A DNA stretch of 34,633 nt from Cyclobacteriaceae bacterium (GCA_021604845.1 BQJT01000019.1:1-34633); one strand, 5' to 3'. Shown: positions 1-8,715, counted from the stretch's first letter. Numbers and translations are program-made. The notes: generated by a model from the letters alone, not told the origin.

Positions 1-110
1 GCAATAATAGAAGGCTCATCCAAAACTATTTTTTCTTTTTGGATGATTAGTGTGTTAGCTGTTCCAAGGTCTATAGCTATGTCACTGGTGAAAAAATCCA
101 GAAATCCCAT
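1..110 (-). CDS. mreB: Rod shape-determining protein MreB (N-terminal fragment)
   Basis: The reading frame starts at the ATG at 110 and runs off the left edge, giving about 36 residues. They begin MGFLDFFTSDIAIDLGTANT, which is the typical MreB start: the DLGTANT stretch is the first phosphate-binding loop of the actin fold. MreB forms membrane-bound filaments that direct cell-wall elongation. It lies 84 bases downstream of purH on the same strand, and a purH-mreB order is familiar from Bacteroidota. The rest of the protein is outside the window. The identification is firm despite the short length because this motif is highly specific. Confidence 0.93.
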   Translation of the reverse strand, partial: MGFLDFFTSDIAIDLGTANTLIIQKEKIVLDEPSII

Positions 111-126
111 TTGTTAGTATAATCCT

Positions 127-159
127 AAAAAAGTTTCGTAAATCGCGGGAATTTACAAA
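127..159 (-). terminator. Candidate weak terminator or attenuator between purH and mreB
   Basis: Read on the minus strand, the arms at 159-151 and 143-135 pair over 9 bases (one G-U pair) around a 7-base loop. After a short gap a run of six T follows (132-127). This has the form of a rho-independent terminator, but the stem is AT-rich and weak. It would only partly block read-through into mreB. It could also be a chance inverted repeat. Confidence 0.35.
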
Positions 160-194
160 TTTGTTTACTTAAAATACAATTAATAATTCTTTTT

Positions 195-1721
195 TTAATG
201 TTTGAAATGCCTTACTCCGGTAAACACCATACTCATGTTTTGGCTGTTACAATAATCCACTGAAGCCTGGTCCCGTATCGATCCTCCGGGCTGAACTACT
301 GCGGTTATCCCAGCTTTGCTGGCAATTTCCACACAGTCGGGAAATGGAAAGAAGGCATCCGAGGCCATTACCGCTCCTTTGAGATCAAAGCCAAATCGCC
401 GGGCCTTTTCAATAGCCTGCTTCAGGGCATCAACCCTCGAAGTCTGTCCTACCCCACTGGCGAGTAGTTGCTGGTCTCTGGCTAAGACTATGGTATTGGA
501 TTTGGTGTGTTTAGCAACTTTGCTGGCGAAGACCAGTGCATTGAGCTCCTCATCGCTAGCCTGTCTGCTACAAACTTGCTGGAAGTCTTTTTTGGTATCT
601 GTTTTTAAATCCCTCTCCTGAAGAATATACCCGTTCAATAGGGATTTAACCTGGGTTCGTTCTTTCAGGTTTGATTTTTGGATCAACAGGATCCTGTTCT
701 TTTTTTCCTTAAGTATTTCCAGCGCGCTGCTTGAATAAGCAGGTGCAATCAGCACCTCAAAAAACAGATCTTTCATTGAATTCGCCGCTGCTTCGGTAAT
801 TTCACCATTGGAAATTAAGATTCCTCCAAACGCGGATACAGTGTCTGATTCAAACGCTTTTTCATAAGCTAAGGCAATATTCTCCGCCGAAGCAATTCCA
901 CAGGCATTAGTGTGCTTTAGGATGGCAAAAGTAGGTTCTTCATTGAATTCGGCAATTAAAGCTACTGCAGCTTCAACATCAACCAGGTTGTTATAGGATA
1001 ATTCTTTCCCATGCAGCTGGTCGAACATGTTTTCAAGATCCCCAAAGAAAAACCCTTCCTGATGAGGGTTTTCCCCATACCTAAGTTTGCGATGGGTTCT
1101 TTCACTGATTTTTAGTCGCGGGGACCCGGAATCGCGGTTGAAGTAATTAAAGATTTGTATATCGTAATGTGAGGAAATATCAAACGCTTGGGCCGCAAAA
1201 AATTTCCTTTCGTCCAACGTAGTGGCACCTTTTCCGGAATCTAATAGATCTATTAGTGATTGATACTGTTCCCGCGAACTGATGGTCAGCACATCTTTAA
1301 AATTCTTAGCCGCTGCCCGGATCAGAGAAATTCCCCCGATATCTACTTTCTCAATGATATCCTGTTCTTCGGCTCCTGATGCAACCGTCTCCTCAAAAGG
1401 GTACAGGTCAACTATAACCAGGTCTATGGGGGGAATTTCATAGGACTCCAATTGGTCCAGGTCTTTACTCTGATCCCGCCGTCCAAGGATTCCGCCAAAC
1501 ACCTTGGGGTGTAATGTTTTGACCCTTCCACCCAGGATAGAGGGGTACCCGGTTAACTTTTCAACTGAAAGCACCGGAAATCCCAGATCTTCGATGAATT
1601 TTTGGGTTCCGCCGGTGCTATAAATGGTGACATCGAGTTCTCTTAATTTCGCTATTACAGGAGCAAGTTGATCCTTATAAAATACTGAGATTAATGCGGA
1701 CTTGATGGCTTTTTCACTCAT
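195..1721 (-). CDS. purH: Bifunctional AICAR formyltransferase / IMP cyclohydrolase PurH
   Basis: PurH catalyses the last two steps of de novo IMP synthesis: formylation of AICAR using 10-formyl-THF, then ring closure to IMP. The protein is 508 residues, normal for the family, with an ATG start. The N-terminal cyclohydrolase (MGS-like) domain covers roughly residues 1-190 and contains YSTGGTQKF and GGRVKTLHPKVFGGIL. The C-terminal transformylase carries LKHTNACG, DAFFPFPDCVE and VVQPGGSIRDQ, the usual folate and AICAR site motifs. It lies 84 bases after purN, so two consecutive purine genes are linked, and mreB follows. No convincing promoter was seen in the purN-purH gap, so co-transcription is likely. 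Confidence 0.97.
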   Translation of the reverse strand: MSEKAIKSALISVFYKDQLAPVIAKLRELDVTIYSTGGTQKFIEDLGFPVLSVEKLTGYPSILGGRVKTLHPKVFGGILGRRDQSKDLDQLESYEIPPIDLVIVDLYPFEETVASGAEEQDIIEKVDIGGISLIRAAAKNFKDVLTISSREQYQSLIDLLDSGKGATTLDERKFFAAQAFDISSHYDIQIFNYFNRDSGSPRLKISERTHRKLRYGENPHQEGFFFGDLENMFDQLHGKELSYNNLVDVEAAVALIAEFNEEPTFAILKHTNACGIASAENIALAYEKAFESDTVSAFGGILISNGEITEAAANSMKDLFFEVLIAPAYSSSALEILKEKKNRILLIQKSNLKERTQVKSLLNGYILQERDLKTDTKKDFQQVCSRQASDEELNALVFASKVAKHTKSNTIVLARDQQLLASGVGQTSRVDALKQAIEKARRFGFDLKGAVMASDAFFPFPDCVEIASKAGITAVVQPGGSIRDQASVDYCNSQNMSMVFTGVRHFKH

Positions 1722-1805
1722 TGCTGATGCTTTAAATCAATCTGTTGTAAAGCTAACTAAATTCTTCTGGATATTATACTGGGGTGGTTCTTTTGGCCAC
1801 CAATA

Positions 1806-2378
1806 TTATTGCATTAGCCACTGTTCAATAATCTTAGGGTAAAACCGGTGCTCCAAATCATGAATTTTCCCGGCCAGTGTTTCCGCCGTATCTTGTGGAG
1901 TTACTGCACATTTTGCCTGAAAAATAATTTTTCCTTTATCATATTCTTCATTCACCTGATGAATGGTGATACCGCTTTCTTTTTCTCCTGAATCAATGAC
2001 AGCCTGGTGAACTCTCATGCCGTACATACCTTTACCTCCAAACCTGGGTAGTAACGCAGGGTGTATATTGATGATCCGTTCGGGATACTGCTTTATCAGG
2101 TAACCAGGAATTAGCCATAGAAATCCGGCCAGTACCACTGCGTCAACCTCCCATTCATTTAAGATTGACTGCATCTTTTCTTTGTCAGAAAAGGTTTTGC
2201 GATCGAAAATATGGCAAGGCAACTGATGATTGGCTGCCCGGTTAATCACATTCGCTGCCGGATTATTGGTCAATACACCACAAACTTTTATGTATTTATG
2301 GTTACGGAAATATTTAAATATTTCTTCAGCATTGGTCCCATTGCCGGAGGCAAAGACCGCAATTCTATTCCTTTTCAA
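1806..2378 (-). CDS. purN: Phosphoribosylglycinamide formyltransferase PurN
   Basis: PurN transfers a formyl group from 10-formyl-THF to GAR, the third step of purine synthesis. The protein has 190 residues, the usual size. Visible motifs are FASGNGTNAE near the N-terminus (phosphate binding), AGFLWLIPGYLI, NIHPALLPRFGGKGMYG and the EEYDKGKII segment. Asn104, His106 and Asp147 correspond to the catalytic Asn-His-Asp set of the family. The start is a TTG: the only upstream in-frame codon before a stop is not a start, and the next ATG would remove the essential FASGNGTN motif. The prenyltransferase gene ends 11 bases upstream, so translation is probably coupled. Confidence 0.95.
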   Translation of the reverse strand: MKRNRIAVFASGNGTNAEEIFKYFRNHKYIKVCGVLTNNPAANVINRAANHQLPCHIFDRKTFSDKEKMQSILNEWEVDAVVLAGFLWLIPGYLIKQYPERIINIHPALLPRFGGKGMYGMRVHQAVIDSGEKESGITIHQVNEEYDKGKIIFQAKCAVTPQDTAETLAGKIHDLEHRFYPKIIEQWLMQ

Positions 2379-2389
2379 ATGTCAAATTA

Positions 2390-3274
2390 TTAAGCCAAAA
2401 TCATACTGAGGATTCCTGAGGCCATGAAAAGCTTCAGATAGGTACTTAACTGGTGAAAGTGTTTTCTGGTATCCGCAATCCAAAGTCGGTAAATAAAGTA
2501 TACAGCCGGAAGGAACATTGCTGCAAAATACAGATATATATTATTGTTATCGATTTCCTTCAGCATATTAATTAATAACAGGGCAAACAAAAACATCAAT
2601 ACAAAAATCAATGACTTCGTGGGACGTATACCCCAGACGACCGGTAAGGTCTTGCACCCAAAAGTTTCATCACCCTTGAGGTCTTCCAGGTCTTTGACAA
2701 TTTCCCGGATAAGGGAAACCACAAAGGCAAAGATTGCATAGATATAAATCAAATTATCAGCGGCTCCGTAATGAATTCCTACAATTGCTATGGCCAGAGC
2801 GCTCAAAATTGCCACACTGAAATTGCCGATCAAGGGCATTCGTTTTAGCTGGTTGGAGTAGCCCCACAACCAGGTAGCTGCTAACAGATTAATGCTTGCA
2901 ATTTTTAAGGAGACCAGCGCTCCGCAAATCAATCCAATCAGATTCAGGCCGATATGGATAAACATAGCTACCCTTCGTTTCAAAATGTTGCCTACAATTA
3001 CCCTTTCAGGTTTGTTAATGTAATCGATTTTCACATCGTAGTAGTCGTTTATGATGTATCCGGCAGCTGCAATTGAAACGGTACCAACACAAATAAGCAA
3101 TAGATTTAGGTCTTTAAGGTATCGTCCATAATTAGCAGCCGGGCCCAGCAGGAAGATTGCCGCCAGATATTGTGAAACGGCGATCATCAACAAGTTCGGC
3201 CACCGCACCAGTTTAAGCACGCCAGGAATGGAAAACCTGGTTTCTGCAGTTACCGGTGCCGGGGCGGTACTCAT
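2390..3274 (-). CDS. UbiA-family prenyltransferase, geranylgeranylglycerol-phosphate geranylgeranyltransferase-like
   Basis: This is an integral membrane prenyltransferase of 294 residues with about eight hydrophobic segments. Two Asp-rich motifs that bind Mg-diphosphate are intact: NDYYDVKID (residues 76-84) and DLEDLKGD (195-202). The short length and the NDYYD form resemble the archaeal enzymes that add the second geranylgeranyl chain to glycerol phosphate, and Bacteroidota homologues are often given that name. The true prenyl acceptor cannot be read from the sequence; a quinone or chlorophyll-type acceptor is a less likely alternative. It starts 2 bases after the stop of the Rossmann/DUF2520 gene, so the two are almost certainly one transcript, continuing into purN. 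Confidence 0.85.
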   Translation of the reverse strand: MSTAPAPVTAETRFSIPGVLKLVRWPNLLMIAVSQYLAAIFLLGPAANYGRYLKDLNLLLICVGTVSIAAAGYIINDYYDVKIDYINKPERVIVGNILKRRVAMFIHIGLNLIGLICGALVSLKIASINLLAATWLWGYSNQLKRMPLIGNFSVAILSALAIAIVGIHYGAADNLIYIYAIFAFVVSLIREIVKDLEDLKGDETFGCKTLPVVWGIRPTKSLIFVLMFLFALLLINMLKEIDNNNIYLYFAAMFLPAVYFIYRLWIADTRKHFHQLSTYLKLFMASGILSMILA

Positions 3275-3276
3275 GA

Positions 3277-4059
3277 TCAGGAATAACTCTCTTTCAAGTG
3301 CTCGCTAAGTAATTTATAAATCTTCCGGTAGGCGGAATCGTACTTAAGCAACCTTGAGTGCTCCCGCACTACCTTGTCGTCATCCCGCATGGCCGGGCCG
3401 GTTTGAGCTTCAACAGGTCCTACAGACAAAGCTTTATTTACTGTCTCAGCGATAAGGGGATGAAGTAGACTGAAATCAATTTCATGTTCTTCCAGAATAT
3501 CCTGAGCGATGGTAAACATATGATTACTAAAATTACATGCAAACACTGCTGAAACATGGAGTATTTTACGGTCTTCAGAATTGATGGTATAAACTTCATT
3601 ACTGATACTTTCGCCCAGTCTGTGAAGAATTTTTTCGGTAGGGCGATGCTTTGCTTCTATGCAGATCGGCACTTCCCGAAAATTAACGGATATCCCTTTG
3701 CTGAAAGTTTGTAACGGATAGAAGATACCCGAGTTATCGTGATGTTTTGTAAGTAAAGCAAGCGGTTGTGTACCGCTGGTATGAACGACCAAGGCATAAG
3801 GAGGCACTTTAAGCTTACCGGCAACCTCTTCAATAGCATTGTCTGAAACTGCCAGTACAAATATCTCAGCAGCACTATCTCTCAAATCCAGGCTGCGGGT
3901 AACATTGGTGTCATACAACCGTCTGGCCAGGTCATTGGCATTAGAGGTTCTACGGCTGTATATATCGGTGATAAAATGACCTGAATCTTCAAATACCCTG
4001 GCCAAATGCCAGGCTACGTTGCCAGATCCAATAATCGCAATCTTGAAAAACTTAGACAT
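3277..4059 (-). CDS. Rossmann-fold NAD(P)-binding protein with DUF2520 domain
   Basis: A 260-residue protein with an N-terminal dinucleotide-binding fold (IIGSGNVAWHLA, residues 9-20) and an all-helical C-terminal half of the DUF2520 type, beginning near HVSAVFACNFSNHM. The architecture resembles ketopantoate reductase and F420-dependent NADP reductase, but the family has no settled reaction. It follows ccmF by 21 bases and abuts the prenyltransferase gene, a placement that could mean a role in lipid or cofactor metabolism; that is only inference. The ATG at 4059 fits directly before the glycine-rich loop. Confidence 0.85.
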   Translation of the reverse strand: MSKFFKIAIIGSGNVAWHLARVFEDSGHFITDIYSRRTSNANDLARRLYDTNVTRSLDLRDSAAEIFVLAVSDNAIEEVAGKLKVPPYALVVHTSGTQPLALLTKHHDNSGIFYPLQTFSKGISVNFREVPICIEAKHRPTEKILHRLGESISNEVYTINSEDRKILHVSAVFACNFSNHMFTIAQDILEEHEIDFSLLHPLIAETVNKALSVGPVEAQTGPAMRDDDKVVREHSRLLKYDSAYRKIYKLLSEHLKESYS

Positions 4060-4080
4060 ACGGCTTAATACCGTTTTTGG

Positions 4081-6615
4081 TTATTCCAGTCCTTTATTTC
4101 TGGACAGTACAAACTCCCGATACCTTCTTCGTATAGCTATAACGTATCCAAATACCAGTAATAGTGTACCTGACCACAGGATATTAATATAAGGCTTTTC
4201 AATTGCTTTAAGGATTACGAAATCCTTTTGTGTAGTGTAAATGTCAAAGTCAAAGCTGTCGGTTGCGGGATTAATTTTTGAGAAAGCTACCCGTACCCCC
4301 AAATCGTTAATCACATCCGGTATACGTGCTACCCGCTGATCCCTTATTAAAAAAATTGGTTCAATGGTATAATCATCAGAATTTCCGGCCACGGATATGG
4401 TTGCTTTTACCGCGATATCATCTTCCTCGAGTTTTATATCCGGAATATTATGCACACGTTGAACATCATTAAGTGTGGCCACATAATCGTTGATAAAAAA
4501 TCGCTCTCCTATTTGAATAGTCAGCGAATCCGAATGGGTCCATTCCCTGGTTTCTTCTTCGGTCATAAACGGTGCATATGACAGGTGCGTGTATAAGTCT
4601 TTGGTAACTGCCCGTTTGATGTCAGGAGAGGCCACCTGTCCCATAGACGCATTTACCTGTATCCGAGGGTACAAAGTAAAATCCTGGCCGTTTTGTTGCT
4701 GGTACCTGACCTTAAAATATATGTTTTCTGGTGAAATCCTAAGAGTATCGCCCCTGGCTTTAACTACCCTGCCGTTTCGCTGTACGTCTTCCGCTGCTAT
4801 CCAGTAATAAGGGTCGTTGGTAGGGCTTAGAATCTCCACCGGTACATATCCTGATACATCATCGGCTTCCACATTCCTTCCCTCATAAATCAGGGAGTAC
4901 TTGTCCATTTCCCTGGGCTCATTTAGAAAAAGAATCAGATTCTGCAAGTTGAATTCGTCATCTACTTCTCTGGAAATCAGTAATCCGGATTTGTTAAGGG
5001 AAACAATTTTTGAATACCCGGAAGAGTACATGATACCGATTAACATTAAGGCAATACCGATGTGTGCAATAGCGCCACCGGATAAATGCCAGCTTTTATT
5101 CTTTAGGTTCCAGAGAATTTTGGCGTTGGCGATTACTGAGTAGATTCCAGCTACTAAAAGCACGATATAAGCGAATTCAGTTACCTTCGTGATCCACATA
5201 ATTATGGCACTAACTACCAGTGTGATCAATATTGGGCCCACCAGTGTTTCTCTCAACAATTTAGTATCCATTTTACGCCACCAAAAGAATTGTCCGGTAC
5301 CTGATAATAGTGCCACCGCCACCGCAAACCATAATTGGAACTTGGTATAGTAGCTCACCTGATCTGCAGGTAACGCCATATTTGACTCGAAACCAATTCC
5401 GTTCAGAATACTATTGTAAACCGGAAATGACGTGGCCACCAGCACCTGGAAACCCATCAGGCATAAGGTGGTTGCACCTACGAAGATCCAGAATTCACGG
5501 CTGTAGGTGGAAACTTCTTTTTTCGAAGTGGGAATATCTTTCCAACGATATACTATTATCAGAATAGAGAGTATGGTAAATACCAACAGGTAAATCAGTA
5601 ATTGGCCGGATAGACCCAGGTCCGTAAAAGAATGCACTGACGATTCGCCCAGAATGCCGCTTCGGGTAAGGAATGTCGAGTATAAAATGAGAATAAAGGT
5701 AGCTACTACCAGTATTACTGAGGTCTTAAGTGCCGTATTGCTATTCCGATAAGTAATCATGGTATGATAGGCTGCTACTAATACCAACCAGGGCACATAA
5801 ACCGCATTTTCAACCGGATCCCAGTTCCAGTATCCACCAAAATTTAAGGTCTCATAAGCCCAGTAAGCTCCCATCAAAATCCCCACACCAAGAACCATAG
5901 CAGAAAACAAAGCCCAGGGCAATGCCGGACGTATCCATTCTCTGACTTTTCCTGTCCATAACCCAGCCATACAATAGGCAAAAGGGACCAGGGTTGTTGC
6001 AAAGCCCAGAAAGAGTGTAGGAGGATGAATAACCATCCAGTAGTTCTGCAGCAAAGCGTTTAGGCCGTTACCGTCTTCAGGTATAAAATCCGGGTTCATC
6101 TGGAACACCGGAGCATCCATCATTGCATCCCTGAGTAATATGAAAGGGGTACTACCGATTTTAATGTTAAAAATTACAACCCCTAGAATCATGGAAGTAA
6201 GAAAGCCCTGTACCAAAGCGAAAATGGTCATAACCGGCGCCTTCCAGGTTCTGCTGGTATTGAGAATCACCATCCCTAATACAACATTCCAGAAGATCCA
6301 CAAAAGAAAACTACCTTCTTGCCCCTCCCAAAAACAGGAAATCATGTAATAAAAAGGAAGCTGTCTGGAGCTATGACTCCAGGCGTAATGGTATTCGAAA
6401 TAGTGATTATAGACGATAAAGTATAGACAAACTATCACTGATAACACCGCGACAGCGTGAACGTAAAATGCAGTTTGGCCGTATGATAGCCATCCTTGTT
6501 TTTTCAGTTGATTACTGGTGGTTGCCTTATAGAATGCAAAGCATGCTATCAGTGAGGACACAAAGGCTACGATGACTGAAAGATGACCGAGATTACCAAT
6601 AAATGAATGTATCAT
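4081..6615 (-). CDS. ccmF: Cytochrome c haem lyase subunit CcmF (CcsA/CcmF family)
   Basis: CcmF is the membrane subunit of System I that takes haem from CcmE and attaches it to apocytochrome c. The protein is 844 residues, longer than the roughly 650 of the E. coli protein, mainly through a long C-terminal periplasmic region (about 520-800) before a last membrane segment. Family motifs are present: WEGQEGSFLLW (97-107), the His-containing HPPTLFLGF (197-205), and the tryptophan-rich haem-handling segment GGYWNWDPVENAVYVPW (260-276). It sits 24 bases downstream of ccmE within the ccmB-C-D-E-F operon. No CcmH-type thioredoxin partner follows; the next gene encodes an unrelated Rossmann protein. 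Confidence 0.95.
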   Translation of the reverse strand: MIHSFIGNLGHLSVIVAFVSSLIACFAFYKATTSNQLKKQGWLSYGQTAFYVHAVAVLSVIVCLYFIVYNHYFEYHYAWSHSSRQLPFYYMISCFWEGQEGSFLLWIFWNVVLGMVILNTSRTWKAPVMTIFALVQGFLTSMILGVVIFNIKIGSTPFILLRDAMMDAPVFQMNPDFIPEDGNGLNALLQNYWMVIHPPTLFLGFATTLVPFAYCMAGLWTGKVREWIRPALPWALFSAMVLGVGILMGAYWAYETLNFGGYWNWDPVENAVYVPWLVLVAAYHTMITYRNSNTALKTSVILVVATFILILYSTFLTRSGILGESSVHSFTDLGLSGQLLIYLLVFTILSILIIVYRWKDIPTSKKEVSTYSREFWIFVGATTLCLMGFQVLVATSFPVYNSILNGIGFESNMALPADQVSYYTKFQLWFAVAVALLSGTGQFFWWRKMDTKLLRETLVGPILITLVVSAIIMWITKVTEFAYIVLLVAGIYSVIANAKILWNLKNKSWHLSGGAIAHIGIALMLIGIMYSSGYSKIVSLNKSGLLISREVDDEFNLQNLILFLNEPREMDKYSLIYEGRNVEADDVSGYVPVEILSPTNDPYYWIAAEDVQRNGRVVKARGDTLRISPENIYFKVRYQQQNGQDFTLYPRIQVNASMGQVASPDIKRAVTKDLYTHLSYAPFMTEEETREWTHSDSLTIQIGERFFINDYVATLNDVQRVHNIPDIKLEEDDIAVKATISVAGNSDDYTIEPIFLIRDQRVARIPDVINDLGVRVAFSKINPATDSFDFDIYTTQKDFVILKAIEKPYINILWSGTLLLVFGYVIAIRRRYREFVLSRNKGLE

Positions 6616-6639
6616 ATGCCTTGTGGCTGGGCTGAAGTG

Positions 6640-7050
6640 CTATGAAGTGACACGGATTTCTTCTTCCTGGTATTTAGAAGGACACTTTAGCAGGATTTTA
6701 TCCGCAATAAAGAGTTCGTCGTGATAGGCTCCAATGACTACTACCTGTTCCGATCTAAGAAAGTCTACCGGCATAGGTTCAGGGTAATACACCTGTTGTT
6801 CGCGCATTTCAGCGTCGACCATTAAGAATGAAAATGAAAGTTTATCCCCGGCCGGTTCAATACCTTCAACGGTTCCATCGGAAGATTTTTTCAGAGTTCC
6901 CACTACATGGATTTTAGCATCGTTTCCGGAAGATGCCATGGCTTTAGCTTCATTGAAAGTAACGTAAGAACTGGCGTCACCGGCAGTACTCATGATTATA
7001 CCAATGGCAATGGCAATTACTACAATGCCTAGAATATGTGATTTCTTCAT
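6640..7050 (-). CDS. ccmE: Cytochrome c maturation haem chaperone CcmE, CxxxY variant
   Basis: CcmE is a periplasmic, membrane-anchored OB-fold protein that binds haem covalently and passes it to CcmF. This one has 136 residues, a single N-terminal membrane anchor (about 5-22), and the beta-barrel region with VVGTLKK and AYHDELF. Classical CcmE binds haem through a His in an HxxxY motif. Here the matching position is Cys123 in KCPSKY (codon at 6684-6682), giving a CxxxY motif. A CxxxY class of CcmE is known from archaea and some bacteria such as Desulfovibrio, and there it goes with loss of CcmH. The assignment rests on the fold pattern and operon position between ccmD and ccmF. Confidence 0.93.
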   Translation of the reverse strand: MKKSHILGIVVIAIAIGIIMSTAGDASSYVTFNEAKAMASSGNDAKIHVVGTLKKSSDGTVEGIEPAGDKLSFSFLMVDAEMREQQVYYPEPMPVDFLRSEQVVVIGAYHDELFIADKILLKCPSKYQEEEIRVTS

Positions 7051-7120
7051 TTATGTGAGTTCCAAAGGGCAAAATTAACTAAAAACTAGCTGAAGACAGG
7101 ATACAATACCAAGAATATTG

Positions 7121-7351
7121 TTAATCTTCGGTGGAACGTTCCACTTTGCTAATTCGTCGGTCAAGTATTATTACATAAGAAATCATGCCTACCAGCACCG
7201 TGGTCAGTACGGCTACTACCACATAAATTTTCCCATTGCTTCTGAAACTTTCAGCCATTTCGACTTTGGTGTTCTCCGGGCCTTCATAGCTTTGCTGACT
7301 AAATCCTTGAAGGCTGAAGAATAGTAAGATGATGATGAGTGCTTTTTTCAT
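7121..7351 (-). CDS. ccmD: CcmD-like small membrane protein
   Basis: A 76-residue protein with a hydrophobic N-terminus that looks like a cleavable signal peptide (about 1-18, ending GFSQQ), a short polar stretch, one membrane helix (about 42-65) and a basic cytoplasmic tail (DRRISKVER). This predicts an outside-N, inside-C topology, which matches CcmD, the small protein that helps CcmC release holo-CcmE. Sequence identity in CcmD is too low for motif proof. The call depends on size, topology and position 6 bases after ccmC and just before ccmE. Confidence 0.8.
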   Translation of the reverse strand: MKKALIIILLFFSLQGFSQQSYEGPENTKVEMAESFRSNGKIYVVVAVLTTVLVGMISYVIILDRRISKVERSTED

Positions 7352-7357
7352 ATTTTC

Positions 7358-8026
7358 TTATTGGTCCAGGTGATCTAAACGATTTCGGTGAATGCTGATT
7401 CGACTTCCCAGGGTGGCGAACCAGACGCCTAACAAGGTCCATCCTATTACCGCCGGATAGAAAACTGCCCGTAATCTATTATCAAGATCGATATCCCCAA
7501 ATGCTGCATTACCGCCACTTCCGGGATGCAGAGAGTCTGTTTGAGCCGGCAGAATATACAGCAATGGAATCAGGGTAGAGAAGGCCAATATGTTATAGAC
7601 CGCACTAATGCGAGACCGCTGTTGCGGATCCTTCATCGAACCCCGTAGTACTAAATAAGCAAAATAGATCAGCAGTGCGATGGCGGCATTGTTTTGCTTG
7701 GGATCGCCACTCCACGCGGAGGTCCAGGTAAATTTTGCCCAGATCATCCCGGTTACAATTCCCAGTACACCAAATAAAATTCCTGTTTTCGCAAACTCGG
7801 CGGCGTAGCAGTCATATTTAAGTGAAGGCCGTTTTAAATAAAGTACGGAGTAAACCATGGAAACCAGCAATAAGATCATCATACCTAACCACATCGGTAC
7901 ATGGAAAAAGGTATTGCGGATGGATTCGTTCAGAATATGAAGCCGTGGAACATCCATTAGGAAACCACCAACTACAGAGTACAGTAGCAGGATAACACAC
8001 AGTACTTTCCACCAATTCTTTTTCAT
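7358..8026 (-). CDS. ccmC: Haem-handling membrane protein CcmC (CcsA family)
   Basis: CcmC loads haem onto CcmE at the outer face of the cytoplasmic membrane. The ATG at 8026 gives 222 residues with about six membrane helices. Features include FFHVPMW with His42, the tryptophan-rich segment WAKFTWTSAWSGDPKQ (96-111, the WWD-type motif), and a second candidate haem ligand His167 in DSLHPGSGG. A longer reading frame from a TTG at 8077 would overlap ccmB by 46 bases and add an unlikely N-terminus, so the ATG 5 bases after the ccmB stop is preferred. It belongs to the ccmBCDEF operon. Confidence 0.94.
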   Translation of the reverse strand: MKKNWWKVLCVILLLYSVVGGFLMDVPRLHILNESIRNTFFHVPMWLGMMILLLVSMVYSVLYLKRPSLKYDCYAAEFAKTGILFGVLGIVTGMIWAKFTWTSAWSGDPKQNNAAIALLIYFAYLVLRGSMKDPQQRSRISAVYNILAFSTLIPLLYILPAQTDSLHPGSGGNAAFGDIDLDNRLRAVFYPAVIGWTLLGVWFATLGSRISIHRNRLDHLDQ

Positions 8027-8031
8027 ATTAC

Positions 8032-8700
8032 TTAACTTCTCCAAATATAGGGGAATAATATTATGGCAAGTGAACAAACAATAGCGTCAATCGATCCAAT
8101 CACCGCTAATTCATTATAGCTGGCAGACCACTCCAGCCCGTCCATGGCGTTTTTCGAGATTTTTATACTCATCAGTAACACCGGAATTAACAAAGGCAGA
8201 CCCAGAACCGCCAGCAGCGTTTGATTGTTTTGTGCCTTGGCAGCGATGCTTGAGACCAAAGTAAGCGTAGTGGCCATTCCTACTGCTCCAAATATAATGT
8301 TTATTGTAAATAGCGAAGGATTATGGACCGGGTTACCCAGCACTAACGCATAAAAAGCAAACCCAATCAGGCCCAGTGCAACCAACAATAGGCTGTAGTA
8401 GATGATTTTTGCGGTAATAATACTTTGCCCACTGGCTACGGTATAATAATAGGTCATCAAGCCGGCAGATTCATGCAGAAAACTTTTTGCAACCGCACTT
8501 ACTGCGGTAAACAATAGTATTATCCAGAATAAGGCATTCCAGGTAACAGGGTGGAGCTGAGAGGATTGGGCGCCAAAACTAAGGTAACAGATAAAGACGG
8601 TTCCCGCCAGATACAGTAGGATTCCATTGATTGCATATTTCTGACGCAATTCAATGATGATTTCCTTTTTTATTAATGCTGAAACTTCGCTTAACAGCAT
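8032..8700 (-). CDS. ccmB: Haem exporter permease subunit CcmB
   Basis: CcmB is the membrane subunit of the CcmABCD ABC-type complex that releases holo-CcmE. The 222-residue protein from the ATG at 8700 begins MLLSEVSALIKKE and carries the basic LRQKYA segment typical of CcmB, followed by about six membrane helices. An in-frame TTG at 8730 would lengthen it by 10 residues but is less likely. The ATPase partner gene ccmA is not next to it; it must lie elsewhere in the genome if present. ccmB is the first gene of the ccm cluster, 96 bases downstream of cysQ. Confidence 0.92.
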   Translation of the reverse strand: MLLSEVSALIKKEIIIELRQKYAINGILLYLAGTVFICYLSFGAQSSQLHPVTWNALFWIILLFTAVSAVAKSFLHESAGLMTYYYTVASGQSIITAKIIYYSLLLVALGLIGFAFYALVLGNPVHNPSLFTINIIFGAVGMATTLTLVSSIAAKAQNNQTLLAVLGLPLLIPVLLMSIKISKNAMDGLEWSASYNELAVIGSIDAIVCSLAIILFPYIWRS

Positions 8701-8715
8701 GTGGTACTCTTTGTA

